NCBI RefSeq assembly: GCF_036017035.1
Contig: NZ_JAYXHS010000001.1
Coordinates: 1,364,001-1,428,000, forward strand
Reading direction: 5' to 3'
Source: Viridibacterium silvisoli
GTDB taxonomy: Bacteria; Pseudomonadota; Gammaproteobacteria; Burkholderiales; Rhodocyclaceae
Length of the DNA stretch: 64,000 nucleotides
The notes under the pieces were generated by a model, which ran no database searches, was not told the origin of the DNA, and worked only from the letters and a program-made list of their open reading frames with translations. This document shows positions 34,030-43,837 of the stretch, piece after piece (within the stretch, counting starts at the first letter, position 1; each line of letters begins with the position of its first letter). Position numbers and translations under genes: made by a program.

Positions 34030-36032
34030 ACGCGCCGGGTCATCCAGCCATAGAGGGCGCGCAGGAGGGCACACAGTGCGTGCCGATGCTGCACGGGTTG
34101 GCGCTGGCCGCATTGCATGCCACCGACACGCTGGCTGAACGCAGTGCTGAAGCCGCGTGGCTCGATGCGCAATGCCGCTTGTGCGACAGCGTCGCCGCGC
34201 CCTTGCAGGCCTGGCTGGCGTCACCACCGCAGGAAGATCGTCTGCTGCACGCCATTGCCAGCGCGCTGCACCTGCAGCCTGTGGAGCTCATCGCCGTGGC
34301 GCTTGCCGCGGCTGTCGAGACGGACGCCATGGCGGGCCGCGTGATTGCCTGGCTGCAGGCGCCTGTTGGTACTTCGCGCCCTACGGTCGGGCTGGCACTC
34401 GCGGCGGCCAACGCGCTCGGCATGGATGCTGCGCTGAACGCCTTGCTTGAAGGTGGTGCGCGCGACACCGGCTTGCTGATGCTGGACAGCGATCTCGAAA
34501 CCTCGCGCCGCCCGCTGCCGGAGCAGGCCCTGCACGTGCCGCTGCCGCTGGTCATGGCTTTGCGCGATGGCTTTTCACGCTGGCCCGGCGTGAAGCTGGA
34601 GCAAGCCGATCCGACCGCTGCGGTTGCTTCGCTGCGTGCTGCCACGGCACGTCAGGCACACGCCCTGAAGAGTGGCGGCAAGAGCGGTGGCAACAACAGC
34701 GCGCTGGTGATCCGCAGTGGTCATCCGCGCGAAGCACGCACGGCGGCAACGCTGATCGCGCATGCGCTGGACATGCAGGTTGCCCTGTTCGAGAGCGAGC
34801 CACCGAAAGGCGTCGGCGTGTGGCTGGCCTTGCTCGGCGCACTACCGGTGCTATGCCATGAGCTGGCACCGGGCGACTCGCGCAAGCTGTCCCGCTTGCC
34901 GGGCTACACGGGCCCGGTGCTGGTCGCCTGCGGGCCAGATGGCAGCTTCGAGCACGAGGGCGATACGGTGGCGAGCTGGCGCGTACCCTTGCCGGATGCT
35001 GCCGAGCGCAGCGGCCTGTGGGCGGGGCACACGCCGGATGCGCATCTGGCCGAGCAACTCGGCCTGCAGTACCGCTACGACGCCGCGCGCATCCGTCAGC
35101 TCGGTCGCGCAGCGAGCTACCAGGCCGGTCTCGACAATGCGCAACACATCGCGCGTGCGCACATCAGCGCGGCAGCGCGCAGCGGCGTGGCGGCCGAACT
35201 CGGCACGCTGGCCGAGCTGCTGCCGGAGAATATCGGCGACGATGCACTCGTCATTCCGCCCACGCTGCGCGAAGGACTCGTCGGCCTGCGTCAGCGCTGC
35301 GAGTTGCGCGAGAACCTCGCTGCGGGCCTCGGGCCCTCGGCGCGCACGCGCTACAAGCCCGGCGTGCGCGCGCTGCTGGTTGGCGCATCCGGTACCGGGA
35401 AGACTCTGGCTGCGGGCTGGCTGGCGACACAGCTTGGCCTGCCGCTGTACCGTGTCGACGCCGCCTCGGTGACCAGCAAGTACATCGGCGAGACGGAGAA
35501 GAATCTCGCCCAGCTTTTTGCTCGTGCCGAGCATGCCGAAGTGGTGCTGCTCTTCGATGAGGCCGACTCGCTGTTCGGCAAGCGCACCGACGTGAAGGAG
35601 TCGAACGACAAGTTCGCCAATGCGCAGACCAACTACCTGCTGCAGCGGATCGAGTCCTTCGAAGGCATTGCGATTCTCACCAGCAATAGCCGCAGCCGTT
35701 TCGACAGTGCCTTCACGCGCCGCCTCGACGTGATCCTCGATTTCCCGCAGCCCAGTCCCGATGAACGCCGCGCCTTGTGGGTGGCCCACCTCGGGGATGC
35801 GCATGCACTGTCTGGCGGCGATCTCAATCGCGTGGCCAGCGCCTGTGACCTGGCCGGTGGCCACATCCGCAACGTGGTGCTGGCTGCCGCAGCGCGTGCG
35901 CGTCACCAGCAGCGCGACATCGCGTATGCCGATGTGCTGGTGGGCATTGCCGCGGAATGTCGCAAGCTGGGCCGCCAGGTGCCGGCGGGCCTCGGCTCCG
36001 CAGCTGACGCCGAATCGCGCGCGGGTGCCTGA
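34026..36032 (+). CDS. AAA+ ATPase, Pvc15-like
   Basis: 668 aa from a GTG that overlaps the previous stop (GTGA). The C-terminal AAA domain has a Walker A GASGTGKT at about 453-460, a Walker B VVLLFDEADSLFGKRTD at about 506-522 and the sensor/second-region motifs TSNSRSRFDSAFTRRLDVIL. The N-terminal 400 residues are helical and variable. Pvc15/Afp15-type ATPases are needed for particle or cargo assembly and act in the producing cell's cytoplasm. It is not ClpV-like (a single AAA domain, no Clp_N). Its position just before the cargo genes fits a loading role. Confidence 0.93.
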   Translation: MNAPGHPAIEGAQEGTQCVPMLHGLALAALHATDTLAERSAEAAWLDAQCRLCDSVAAPLQAWLASPPQEDRLLHAIASALHLQPVELIAVALAAAVETDAMAGRVIAWLQAPVGTSRPTVGLALAAANALGMDAALNALLEGGARDTGLLMLDSDLETSRRPLPEQALHVPLPLVMALRDGFSRWPGVKLEQADPTAAVASLRAATARQAHALKSGGKSGGNNSALVIRSGHPREARTAATLIAHALDMQVALFESEPPKGVGVWLALLGALPVLCHELAPGDSRKLSRLPGYTGPVLVACGPDGSFEHEGDTVASWRVPLPDAAERSGLWAGHTPDAHLAEQLGLQYRYDAARIRQLGRAASYQAGLDNAQHIARAHISAAARSGVAAELGTLAELLPENIGDDALVIPPTLREGLVGLRQRCELRENLAAGLGPSARTRYKPGVRALLVGASGTGKTLAAGWLATQLGLPLYRVDAASVTSKYIGETEKNLAQLFARAEHAEVVLLFDEADSLFGKRTDVKESNDKFANAQTNYLLQRIESFEGIAILTSNSRSRFDSAFTRRLDVILDFPQPSPDERRALWVAHLGDAHALSGGDLNRVASACDLAGGHIRNVVLAAAARARHQQRDIAYADVLVGIAAECRKLGRQVPAGLGSAADAESRAGA

Positions 36033-39000
36033 TGGGCGCCGCGCTCGCCGCACCGGTCACGCGTCCGGACAAGAAGCCCGAGGCCTCGTCCGGCGGCAAG
36101 CCTGACGAGGAGCAGACGCAGGAAAGCGCCGACACGCCGGCGGCCGGTGTGCCGCGCTACCTGTCGCCCGACGCTTCCGGCACTCCGGCCGCCTCCGCTT
36201 CCGAGCAGCACGCACGTAATGCTGCGCAGTGTGTGGACCCGAATGCCAACCCGATGAGCGAGGCCGCGTCGCGCAGCGAGGACGAACTTGGCGCCGTTGC
36301 CGAAGAGCAGCAGGCGGACGCAAAGAACGCTCAGGCCGCGCAACGTGGCAAGGCTGCCGCGGCCGGAGAGCAGGTCGCCGAGGAAGCGGCGCCCGAGGTC
36401 GAGAAGAAGGCCGACAGCAAGCAGGCGGGCGGGAGCGACGGCAAAGGAGGTGCGGGAGGCAGTGACGTCGCAGAAGGAGGCGAAGGGGCAGAGGGTGCAG
36501 ATGGCGGCGCGGAAGGTGCTTCCGCAGAGGGCGCCGACGGCGGTACAGGCGGGGAGGGTGGCGGAGGAGGAAGTGGTGGCGGCGGCGCGGATGGCGGCGG
36601 TGGCTCCACGGGCGCAAGCTCGCCCGCCACCGACGGTGTTGCAACAGGCGGCAGCGCTTCGGATGACAGCGGCATGGCGGCGCTGGGCACCGGTGACCTG
36701 GCCCTGATCGATACCGAACTTGCTGAACACCAGCGCTGGGGTGATGCGGCGGCACATGTCGGTGCGGCAGGCTCGCAATCGCGCGCGCAGTTCGTCGTCG
36801 AGCAGGCGGGCAGTGGTTTTCTCACAGGCGCCGGCTCGGGCTTCGGCACGGGGCTGGCCATCGGCCTCGCCGCGCGTGCGGTGCCGGTAGTCGGCCCCAT
36901 CCTCGGTGGCGGCATAGCCCTGCATGGGCTCATCACCGGCTGGGGGCAGACGGTGGAATCCGTCGGCAAGTTCGGTGAGGGTAGCGACACTTACGAAACA
37001 CTCGCCAATTCCATTGAGGCCATCTCGGCCGTTATCAACGTGGTGTCGGGCGTCCTCAATCTCATCAACAGCATAGTCAGCATCGTGGGCATCGCTGCTG
37101 GCGCACTGACTGTCGGTGGCGCCGTGGCAACGGTGCTCACCTTGGGCGCGGCCGCGCCGATTGCCATCATGGCCGCTGAGGTGGCGGCGACCTGCCTGGA
37201 GATATCGGAAGGCATCACCATCGTCACGACCGTGCTCGATGGCGTGAACACTTTCATCCTGCAGCCTTCGGTGACACTGTTCCGCGCGCTGCACACCTTC
37301 ACCTCGCAGGCCGATCCACGCGAAGTCGAAACGCAGGGCGCGCAGATATCTGCGGCGGCCTCGCAATCTGGCGGCGCGCTCGGTGGCTTCATCGGCGGCA
37401 AGGCGGCCGGCATCGGCGCCAAGGGTGGCGGCAAGAAGGGCGCGCAGGAAGAGAAACCGCCTGCCAAAGCAGAAACCGACACACCACCCGCGAAGGGTGA
37501 GGGGCCCGTCGTGCATTTCGACGAGCCACCTGCAGGCAAGCAGTCGCCTGGGGCACCCGCTCCTGTCGAAGTGCCTGCCGTGCCGGGGGTCGATCCGCAT
37601 GCGCCCACCGTGCCAGCGCCAGCTCCTGTGGATCCACACGCCCCGACCGTGCCTGCTCCGGCGCCGGTCGATCCACACGCGCCAACAGTCCCCGCGCCCG
37701 CTCCCGTCGACCCGCACGCACCCACGGTGCCGGCTCCTGCCCCTGTCGACCCGCATGCGCCGACCGTTCCGGCTCCTGTTGATCCCCACGCACCGACGCA
37801 ACCCGCGCCCGCACCGGTGGACCCGCACGCGCCGACGATGCCCGCTCCGGATCCGGTCGATCCGCATGCACCGACTGCGCTTCCGGATGAAGGTCCCGGT
37901 GTGATGCCTGAGATTCCGAAAGCGCCGAAGGTGCCGAAGATCGATGACGATCCTGGCTATGGGCCCGAGCCGGATCACCGCGTGCCGCAGCCGGATGCAT
38001 CGTCGGCACCGGCGGAAGCAGCACCTGCTGCGCCAGCGCCACGTCGCATCAGCGATGACCAGACAACGGTAGCGCCGCCCGAGGCCGGCAGCACAGCGCC
38101 CGCGGACACCGCCGCGCCGACCGTGCCTGCAGCACCCGACGCGGTCGCACCATCTACGCCGCTCGCCGCAGCGCCTGATGCGGCTGTCACAGCTCCCGCA
38201 AGCAGCACACCGGCTGCAACCGGCCCCGGCACTGGCGGTGAGTTGAAAGCGATCACGCCGCCACTCGAACTCAAGGGTTTCAGTGGAACGGAGAAAGTAC
38301 CGCAGGGGCTGGAGCCGGGTGCCATCGGCACCTATGGCCGGCAGGTCGACAACCCGCACCCCTTCGCGACCGAGAGCAATCCGACCACCAAGGGCAAGAT
38401 GCCCGACGGGCGTGCCGACGCAGGCGTCTATGGCGAACACCAGACGCCCGCCGCGACGGCCAACCAGGTCCTGCCGAATCACGAGTACAACGGTGTCGAT
38501 TCCAATGGCAATGTCGTGCGGCGCGGCGGTGCCGATACGAAGGATGCGCTTGTCATTGCTTTGCCTGATGAAGTGAAACCGACCAAGGACCGCCTCGACC
38601 GTGCCCTGCACAAGGATGTGAAAGACAGGGTCGCGGCTGGAGAAAACGTGGCGCCGATCGAGGTGGCTGTGCGCGGCACGCAGAACACGCAGGAGGCCTT
38701 GCAGGCGACGGGCAACACCAGCGTGCCGCAGGAGCAGGTAACGAAGAATTTCCTGGCGGAACAGCAACAGTTCCAGAACGAGAAATTCGGTTATCAGGAA
38801 GTGCGCCCCGGCGAAGCCCTGCCGGCAGGACACCCGCTGCGCGACGTGCCGCAATCGGAGATCGACGCGCACATCGACAACCTGTTCGACAAACACCTCA
38901 AGCCGATGGAGCCCAGCCAGGCGGCCGCGCCGCCCAAAGCTGCCGACACACCGACGGCAACTGCTCCGGCGCAGGACGCCACACCTCAGCCCGCAACGAC

Positions 39001-41248
39001 GCAGGCATCACAAGCTGCGGTCGATGTGCCTGAGGCTGCGGCCTCCGTGCCGCCAGCAGCGCCGCCATCGTCGCAAGCACCTGTGTCCGACGTGACGCCC
39101 GGTGGTGGTGCCAGCCCCGCAGGTGGCGACACCCCGGCTTCGTATGCCAACGCTGCGGATGTGCCCGCTGGGGAAAGAGTGCGCGTTGCCACGCCCGATG
39201 CCGAGGCGGCGCCACAGAACAACGAGCGGCTGCGCGTTGCCGACCCCGAGGTCGAGCGTACGCGTCAGGCAGAAATCGAGCATCAGCAGGAGATCGAACA
39301 GCAGCAACAGATCGACGCCGATACCGCCCTCAACAAGCCACTGCCCCCGCGCCCCGTGACGCCTGATGACGTGCCCGCGCAGCAGGCAACCCGCAGCGAG
39401 CGGCCGCTCACGCCGCAGGAGTATGAGGACTACCGTGCCCGCCTCATCGCCAAGGGCGTGCCGCCGGACCAGATCATGCCGGGTGAATTCACGGCCTTTC
39501 ATCCAGATGGCAAGGGTGGCGGACACATCACGGTCGGGCCCGACGTGAATCCCCTGCCCGAGGGGCAGCGCCCGATCGGGCTTCTCAACCCGGCGAACGC
39601 CCATGTGGATGCGGAGTCGGCGCTGTCGCACGAATCCATCGGTCATCGCGAGGCAGAGCTGGCCGGTCAGGCCTACGCAAACGATCCGCAGATGGAAGAG
39701 GCGCAGGCCAGCGCGCGTGCTGCCGTGCTCGATCCGGATCTCACACCGCAGCAGCGCGAAATCCTCATGCGCGATTCGGCCGGCCGCCTGATCGGTCGCG
39801 ATAACGACGACAACACCTACATGTACATGGAGCGCTACGAGGCGCCGGGGCAAGGCCGCAGCGCGCGCGACAACACGCCCGCAGCCGGTGCAGCGCGTAC
39901 GCCCGACCAGTTCCGGCCGCAGGACCAGCAGCCCTCCATCATCATCAATGATCCCGTCATGCGCGACGCGGCGGTGTCGACGCCTGCGCGCCCGGACGGG
40001 GGGGACAAGCCTGCGCCGGCCGCTTCAGCGCCTGCGGGGGCGCCGCAAACGGCGACACCGACGGCTCCGCTTGCGACGGCCGCCACTCCCGTTTCCGCAA
40101 TGCCTGGTAGCACCCCGAACGCTGCCGCCGTGTCGCGTGCGGTGAACTCACCGGGAAATGGGGGCCCCAGCAATGGTGGACCAAACAGTGGCGGGCCAGG
40201 CAATGGTGCGCCGGGATCGGCCCCGGGCGCGGCGGGCCCCGGCAAGCCCAAGGAGCTGGGCTGGACCGACCGCGCTGCACAGGTCGGCAGCCTGCTGCGG
40301 CCACATCTGTTCGGCATAGGCGATGGTGAGGCCGCGAAACCTGAAGAGGTCGAGGCGCAACAACGCAAACAGTTCACGGCCGACAACCAGCCGGCCAAGG
40401 GTGTCGAGCGCGTCAACCCGGCCTACCCGCCGCCACCGGGTACGCCGGCACAGCTTGAAGCCATGCAGGCAGAGATTTCCACCTTGCTGGCGCAGCGTGC
40501 GCAAGCCGAGGAGGAGGCCGCTCTGCAGCGTTCGCGCGCCGACCAGTGCGTGGCCAATCAGGGGCCGGTGCAGCAGACGGTGGATGACACCACGCAGGGC
40601 ATCTCGGCCGTGCAGGCGCATGCCCAGTCAGTCGCCGCGCATGACGCCGCCAATCAGGCACAGCAGCAACGCCAGACCGAGGCGCAGGGGCTGGTATCGG
40701 GCTACCCGAGCCGCGCGACGGGGCTGGCCGTGCTCGAAGTGCCGCTGCTGGCCTGGCAGGGCTTCACCAGCCTTGCCTCGCACCTGCCCGGCGCAGCCGG
40801 CACGAAGATGCTGGCAATGAATCAGGAGGCGGGCAAGATGCAGGAGGCCTTCGGCCAGATGGGGAGCCAGATGGTAGGCCTCGACAGCGCCCAACCGGCG
40901 CAGCAGGCGGCCCTGGAAGGGGACTCCGCAAAGCTGGGAGCCACGGCGACGCAGGCCGGCGCGTCGGATGGAGAACTGCATACCGCCCAGGCGGGCGCGC
41001 AGGGCTTGCAACAAGCCAACAATGCGGCGCAATCTGAAGCCGAGCAGTTGCACGCTGACGCGACAAAGCAAGGGCAACAGAAGGACGAGGCCGCCACCAA
41101 AAAGCAGGAGGAGGCCAAGACCTTGTCCGAGCAGATGCAGGCATGGGCAACCGCGCACAAGGCAGCGCGCCAGGCGGCGATTGCTGCCACACAGAAACGT
41201 CTGCAGGCAGACGGGAAACTCAATGTGAAGGTTGCGGAAAATGCCTGA
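36032..41248 (+). CDS. 1738-aa multidomain candidate CIS effector
   Basis: The ATG overlaps the ATPase stop. Regions: acidic disordered N-terminus (1-130); Gly-rich stretch (about 131-200); a hydrophobic block (about 269-303 and 330-393: RAVPVVGPILGGGIALHGLI, NLINSIVSIVGIAAGALTVG) that could insert in membranes; eight 11- to 13-residue repeats with DPHAPT (about 520-616); a polar domain around 750-870; a domain near 1140-1255 with H1200-E-S-I-G-H1205; and a Gln/Ala-rich coiled-coil C-terminus (about 1360-1738). There is no signal peptide. It is the first gene after the ATPase and is best read as a large toxin or its carrier. HExxGH is not a standard zincin motif, so protease activity is only a guess. 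Confidence 0.7.
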   Translation: MGAALAAPVTRPDKKPEASSGGKPDEEQTQESADTPAAGVPRYLSPDASGTPAASASEQHARNAAQCVDPNANPMSEAASRSEDELGAVAEEQQADAKNAQAAQRGKAAAAGEQVAEEAAPEVEKKADSKQAGGSDGKGGAGGSDVAEGGEGAEGADGGAEGASAEGADGGTGGEGGGGGSGGGGADGGGGSTGASSPATDGVATGGSASDDSGMAALGTGDLALIDTELAEHQRWGDAAAHVGAAGSQSRAQFVVEQAGSGFLTGAGSGFGTGLAIGLAARAVPVVGPILGGGIALHGLITGWGQTVESVGKFGEGSDTYETLANSIEAISAVINVVSGVLNLINSIVSIVGIAAGALTVGGAVATVLTLGAAAPIAIMAAEVAATCLEISEGITIVTTVLDGVNTFILQPSVTLFRALHTFTSQADPREVETQGAQISAAASQSGGALGGFIGGKAAGIGAKGGGKKGAQEEKPPAKAETDTPPAKGEGPVVHFDEPPAGKQSPGAPAPVEVPAVPGVDPHAPTVPAPAPVDPHAPTVPAPAPVDPHAPTVPAPAPVDPHAPTVPAPAPVDPHAPTVPAPVDPHAPTQPAPAPVDPHAPTMPAPDPVDPHAPTALPDEGPGVMPEIPKAPKVPKIDDDPGYGPEPDHRVPQPDASSAPAEAAPAAPAPRRISDDQTTVAPPEAGSTAPADTAAPTVPAAPDAVAPSTPLAAAPDAAVTAPASSTPAATGPGTGGELKAITPPLELKGFSGTEKVPQGLEPGAIGTYGRQVDNPHPFATESNPTTKGKMPDGRADAGVYGEHQTPAATANQVLPNHEYNGVDSNGNVVRRGGADTKDALVIALPDEVKPTKDRLDRALHKDVKDRVAAGENVAPIEVAVRGTQNTQEALQATGNTSVPQEQVTKNFLAEQQQFQNEKFGYQEVRPGEALPAGHPLRDVPQSEIDAHIDNLFDKHLKPMEPSQAAAPPKAADTPTATAPAQDATPQPATTQASQAAVDVPEAAASVPPAAPPSSQAPVSDVTPGGGASPAGGDTPASYANAADVPAGERVRVATPDAEAAPQNNERLRVADPEVERTRQAEIEHQQEIEQQQQIDADTALNKPLPPRPVTPDDVPAQQATRSERPLTPQEYEDYRARLIAKGVPPDQIMPGEFTAFHPDGKGGGHITVGPDVNPLPEGQRPIGLLNPANAHVDAESALSHESIGHREAELAGQAYANDPQMEEAQASARAAVLDPDLTPQQREILMRDSAGRLIGRDNDDNTYMYMERYEAPGQGRSARDNTPAAGAARTPDQFRPQDQQPSIIINDPVMRDAAVSTPARPDGGDKPAPAASAPAGAPQTATPTAPLATAATPVSAMPGSTPNAAAVSRAVNSPGNGGPSNGGPNSGGPGNGAPGSAPGAAGPGKPKELGWTDRAAQVGSLLRPHLFGIGDGEAAKPEEVEAQQRKQFTADNQPAKGVERVNPAYPPPPGTPAQLEAMQAEISTLLAQRAQAEEEAALQRSRADQCVANQGPVQQTVDDTTQGISAVQAHAQSVAAHDAANQAQQQRQTEAQGLVSGYPSRATGLAVLEVPLLAWQGFTSLASHLPGAAGTKMLAMNQEAGKMQEAFGQMGSQMVGLDSAQPAQQAALEGDSAKLGATATQAGASDGELHTAQAGAQGLQQANNAAQSEAEQLHADATKQGQQKDEAATKKQEEAKTLSEQMQAWATAHKAARQAAIAATQKRLQADGKLNVKVAENA
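37587..37890 (+). repeat. In-frame repeat region encoding eight DPHAPT units
   Basis: Eight tandem units of 33 or 39 nt encode DPHAPT followed by a Pro/Ala linker (V-P-A-P-A-P-V). The DNA copies differ mostly at third codon positions, so selection has kept the peptide rather than the DNA. The unit looks like an extended, proline-rich spacer between the hydrophobic block and the later domains of the 1738-aa protein. Confidence 0.9.
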
Positions 41249-42269
41249 CAAGCTGCAGACAAGTACGGTGAAACTGCTCGAGGCGCGGCGGCGTGATGAG
41301 CCCGAGGCGCTGGCCGAAGCCCTGGCACGCCACGCCAACGAACTCATACGGCATGCGCGTGTCGAGGAGGCGCGGGTCGAGCTTGAAGAGGCCGTCGGCA
41401 TTCACCGGGCGCTTGAGCACAGTGAGGACGAGGCGCGCTGCATGCAGATGGTGGCCAGCCTGTGCCGGCTCGGCGGCAAGGTCGATGAAGCGGTACGGTG
41501 GGCGCGCGACGCGCTGGAGCTGGTCGACAACGCGGGTCCGATCGCCGTCGCGACGTGGTCCGAGCTGGGGGAGATCGAGCTGGCGCGTGGCGACACGGCG
41601 GCGTCTGCCACGGCCTTTGCGACGGCCCTGGCATTGGGTGACAGCGCCGGTCTGGGCGCCGCTGCCCGCGCCGCCTTGCTGCGCAAGCATGCCGTGGCGC
41701 TGGTCAACAATGGCCAGCACGCCGAGGCGGCGCTGGCGCTCAACACGGCGCATGACATCCTCACCGGCATTGGCGATCAGACCAATGCCCTGCGTACCCT
41801 GATCGAACTGGCGACGACGCTGCACTACGCCGGCGAAGCCGAGAAGTGTGCCGTGCTGGTGCGCCACATCATCGACGTGGCACCCGGCCTGCCTGACTAC
41901 GCTGCGCTGGCCGACATCCAGCTGCTGGTCGCCGCGCAAGGCTTCGAGAAGAACGACCCTGCGGCGGCCCTGGCGGCGTCCTACGCGGCCAGCGAGGCAG
42001 CGCTCAGGGCGATCGTGCCCGCCACGTACTTTGCTGCGTCCGTGTCGGCGTCGCGTGCTGCCAATGCACTCGGCGACCAGCCGGAGGCCTATCGCGTGCT
42101 GGCCACCGCGTGGGTGACGCTGGCAGATGCCATCGGCAGCGATGCGGCACGTGCCTGGGTGAGCCCGGTACTCAGTGCGCTGCAGACCGAATGGGGCGAG
42201 CAGGTCTTCAGCGATGTGCGCGCCCGGCACGACGCACAGCGCCGCGCAGCAATGGCGCAGCAGGCCTGA
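41241..42269 (+). CDS. TPR-like helical repeat protein
   Basis: 342 aa from the ATG at 41241 (GAAGG ten bases upstream; an in-frame TTG lies three codons before). The whole sequence is paired helices with TPR-like spacing, for example RHARVEEARVELEEAVGIHR, ARDALELVDNAG, GDTAASATAFATALALGDSA and NNGQHAEAALALNTAHDILT. There is no signal peptide. Lying between the big candidate effector and the DUF4157 genes, it could be a cargo chaperone, a loading adaptor or an immunity-type protein. None of these is shown by the sequence. Confidence 0.78.
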   Translation: MPDKLQTSTVKLLEARRRDEPEALAEALARHANELIRHARVEEARVELEEAVGIHRALEHSEDEARCMQMVASLCRLGGKVDEAVRWARDALELVDNAGPIAVATWSELGEIELARGDTAASATAFATALALGDSAGLGAAARAALLRKHAVALVNNGQHAEAALALNTAHDILTGIGDQTNALRTLIELATTLHYAGEAEKCAVLVRHIIDVAPGLPDYAALADIQLLVAAQGFEKNDPAAALAASYAASEAALRAIVPATYFAASVSASRAANALGDQPEAYRVLATAWVTLADAIGSDAARAWVSPVLSALQTEWGEQVFSDVRARHDAQRRAAMAQQA

Positions 42270-42278
42270 GGCACAGCG

Positions 42279-43802
42279 ATGCGCTATACATCCCGTCACG
42301 CAGCGACACATGGCCGCCGGTCTGCCTCCACTCCGGTGGGTGGCGCAGCGCAGCCCGCTGCGGGCAGTGCGGCGCAGTTGCCGCGCTTTCTGCGTGGCGC
42401 GGCATCGACCGAGGCGGAGCTGGCGGGCAGCGCTCGCGCGACGGCAAGCGCGGGAGCAGGTGCTGGCGCGGGCGCAGCAGGCAGGCCCGGGGGCGGCAGG
42501 CCCTTGTCCGCAGACCTGCGTCGCGACTTCGAGCTTGACCCCTCGCTCGACCTCTCCGCCGTGCGCATCCATGAAGGAGCTGACGCTGATGCGCTTGCCA
42601 CGCAGAAAGGCGCACGCGCCTTCACCGTTGCGCAGGACATCTATTTCCGCGCCGGCGAGTTCGCTCCGCAGCGCGAGGACGGGCGACGACTGCTGGCGCA
42701 TGAGCTCACGCACACCTTGCAGCAGGGGCAGCGCCATGCGCCCGATCTCGATGCGCTGGACATGTCCACGCCGGGCGACCACCACGAGAGCGAAGCCGAT
42801 GTGCAGGCCGAGGGCTGGCTGCGCGGTGAGCGACCCCGCGTATCGCGTGCCCCGTCAGGCGTGCTGCAACGCGAGCCGGATGCGCAGGCTCCTGACGCGA
42901 AACAGGGCGATGCCAGCAAGAGCGACAAGCCCATCAAACCCACCGCCAACCCGCCGACGGCCGACCAGGCCGCGGCGAGGAAACCGCCGCTCTATACGAG
43001 CTACTTCGACGAGGTGGTGCCCGGCGTGTTGGAAGGCGTCGAAGCCAGTGGTGAAGTGCCCTACGAGCGCGCCCTGTGGCTCATCACGCAGTCGTATGGC
43101 GAGCAATCGCCATTGAGCGTGCACGAAGACAAGTCCGTCAGCTACCCGCTGCCCTCCGAGCATCACAACCGTCTATTCAATGAGCATGCTTCGGTCACTG
43201 AAGATCCCAAGACCAAAGTGAAAAGCGTGGTGCCCGGGCAGGAGAGCGAAGGCGTCGAGATCTACAACCTCAAGCAGAACGAGTTCCTTGGCGGCAAGAC
43301 GAAGAGCACCTCCAGCCCGACCTTTGGCTATGACACGACGGCGCGCTCGACCGAGCATCACATCAAGCTGCTCAAGGAGCGCAGATCGGGCGCCTACGAC
43401 GCGCTGACCAAGGGCGCTTCCTTCGATGGCTTTGTCGACGCGATGAAGGCCTCGGGCTATGCCACCGACCCGAACTATGCGACCAAGCTCAAGGGCTTGC
43501 AGAAGCAGGTGAGTTCGCAGGTGGGGGCCTGGCTCAAGTACCGCGTGCCCGAGATGCGCGAGCGCATCGGCAAGCTGGAGGAATACAAGCAGGAACTCAA
43601 CGACAACCTCGCGGGCTGGCAGGAGAAATTCTCCGACGAGTCCTCGAACATCGTGGAAGTCGCCCTGCAGTGCGTGAAGTACTTCTTCCTGATCGTCGAG
43701 ACGGACACGGAGATCACGCGGACGCAGACCGAGCTCGGCCGGCTCGAGAAGTTTGCCGGTGGCATCAAGGTCAAGCTGCCGGAAGCACCGCCGCAGGAGT
43801 AG
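42279..43802 (+). CDS. DUF4157 (eCIS core) protein with glucosaminidase-like domain
   Basis: 507 aa. Residues about 75-150 are the DUF4157 domain (FELDPSLDLSAVRIHEGADA, then LLAHELTHTLQQGQ with H141-E-L-T-H145), the commonest marker of eCIS cargo. Residues about 240-405 resemble the mannosyl-glycoprotein/FlgJ glucosaminidase fold: ERALWLITQSYGEQSPLS, GVEIYNLKQNEFLGG, FDGFVDAMKASGYATDPNYA. That family cuts peptidoglycan between GlcNAc and the next sugar. The family's catalytic Glu (in ESGWG-type motifs) seems to be Gln271 here, with a Glu at 275, so activity is uncertain. The C-terminus is a coiled coil. Likely cargo attacking cell walls. Confidence 0.8.
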   Translation: MRYTSRHAATHGRRSASTPVGGAAQPAAGSAAQLPRFLRGAASTEAELAGSARATASAGAGAGAGAAGRPGGGRPLSADLRRDFELDPSLDLSAVRIHEGADADALATQKGARAFTVAQDIYFRAGEFAPQREDGRRLLAHELTHTLQQGQRHAPDLDALDMSTPGDHHESEADVQAEGWLRGERPRVSRAPSGVLQREPDAQAPDAKQGDASKSDKPIKPTANPPTADQAAARKPPLYTSYFDEVVPGVLEGVEASGEVPYERALWLITQSYGEQSPLSVHEDKSVSYPLPSEHHNRLFNEHASVTEDPKTKVKSVVPGQESEGVEIYNLKQNEFLGGKTKSTSSPTFGYDTTARSTEHHIKLLKERRSGAYDALTKGASFDGFVDAMKASGYATDPNYATKLKGLQKQVSSQVGAWLKYRVPEMRERIGKLEEYKQELNDNLAGWQEKFSDESSNIVEVALQCVKYFFLIVETDTEITRTQTELGRLEKFAGGIKVKLPEAPPQE

Positions 43803-43837
43803 CCAAGCCGCGTGCCCAGCGCGAAGGGAGGTTCGTC

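Noticed and set aside
37587..37890. Possible CRISPR array or minisatellite
   Set aside because: The period is in frame and of 33 or 39 nt, the copies differ at third codon positions, and there are no unique spacers; it is a protein repeat.
35903..38896. A 997-aa open frame on the minus strand
   Set aside because: It is antisense to the ATPase end and the candidate effector. Its composition mirrors the codon bias of the plus-strand gene, and no family pattern appears.
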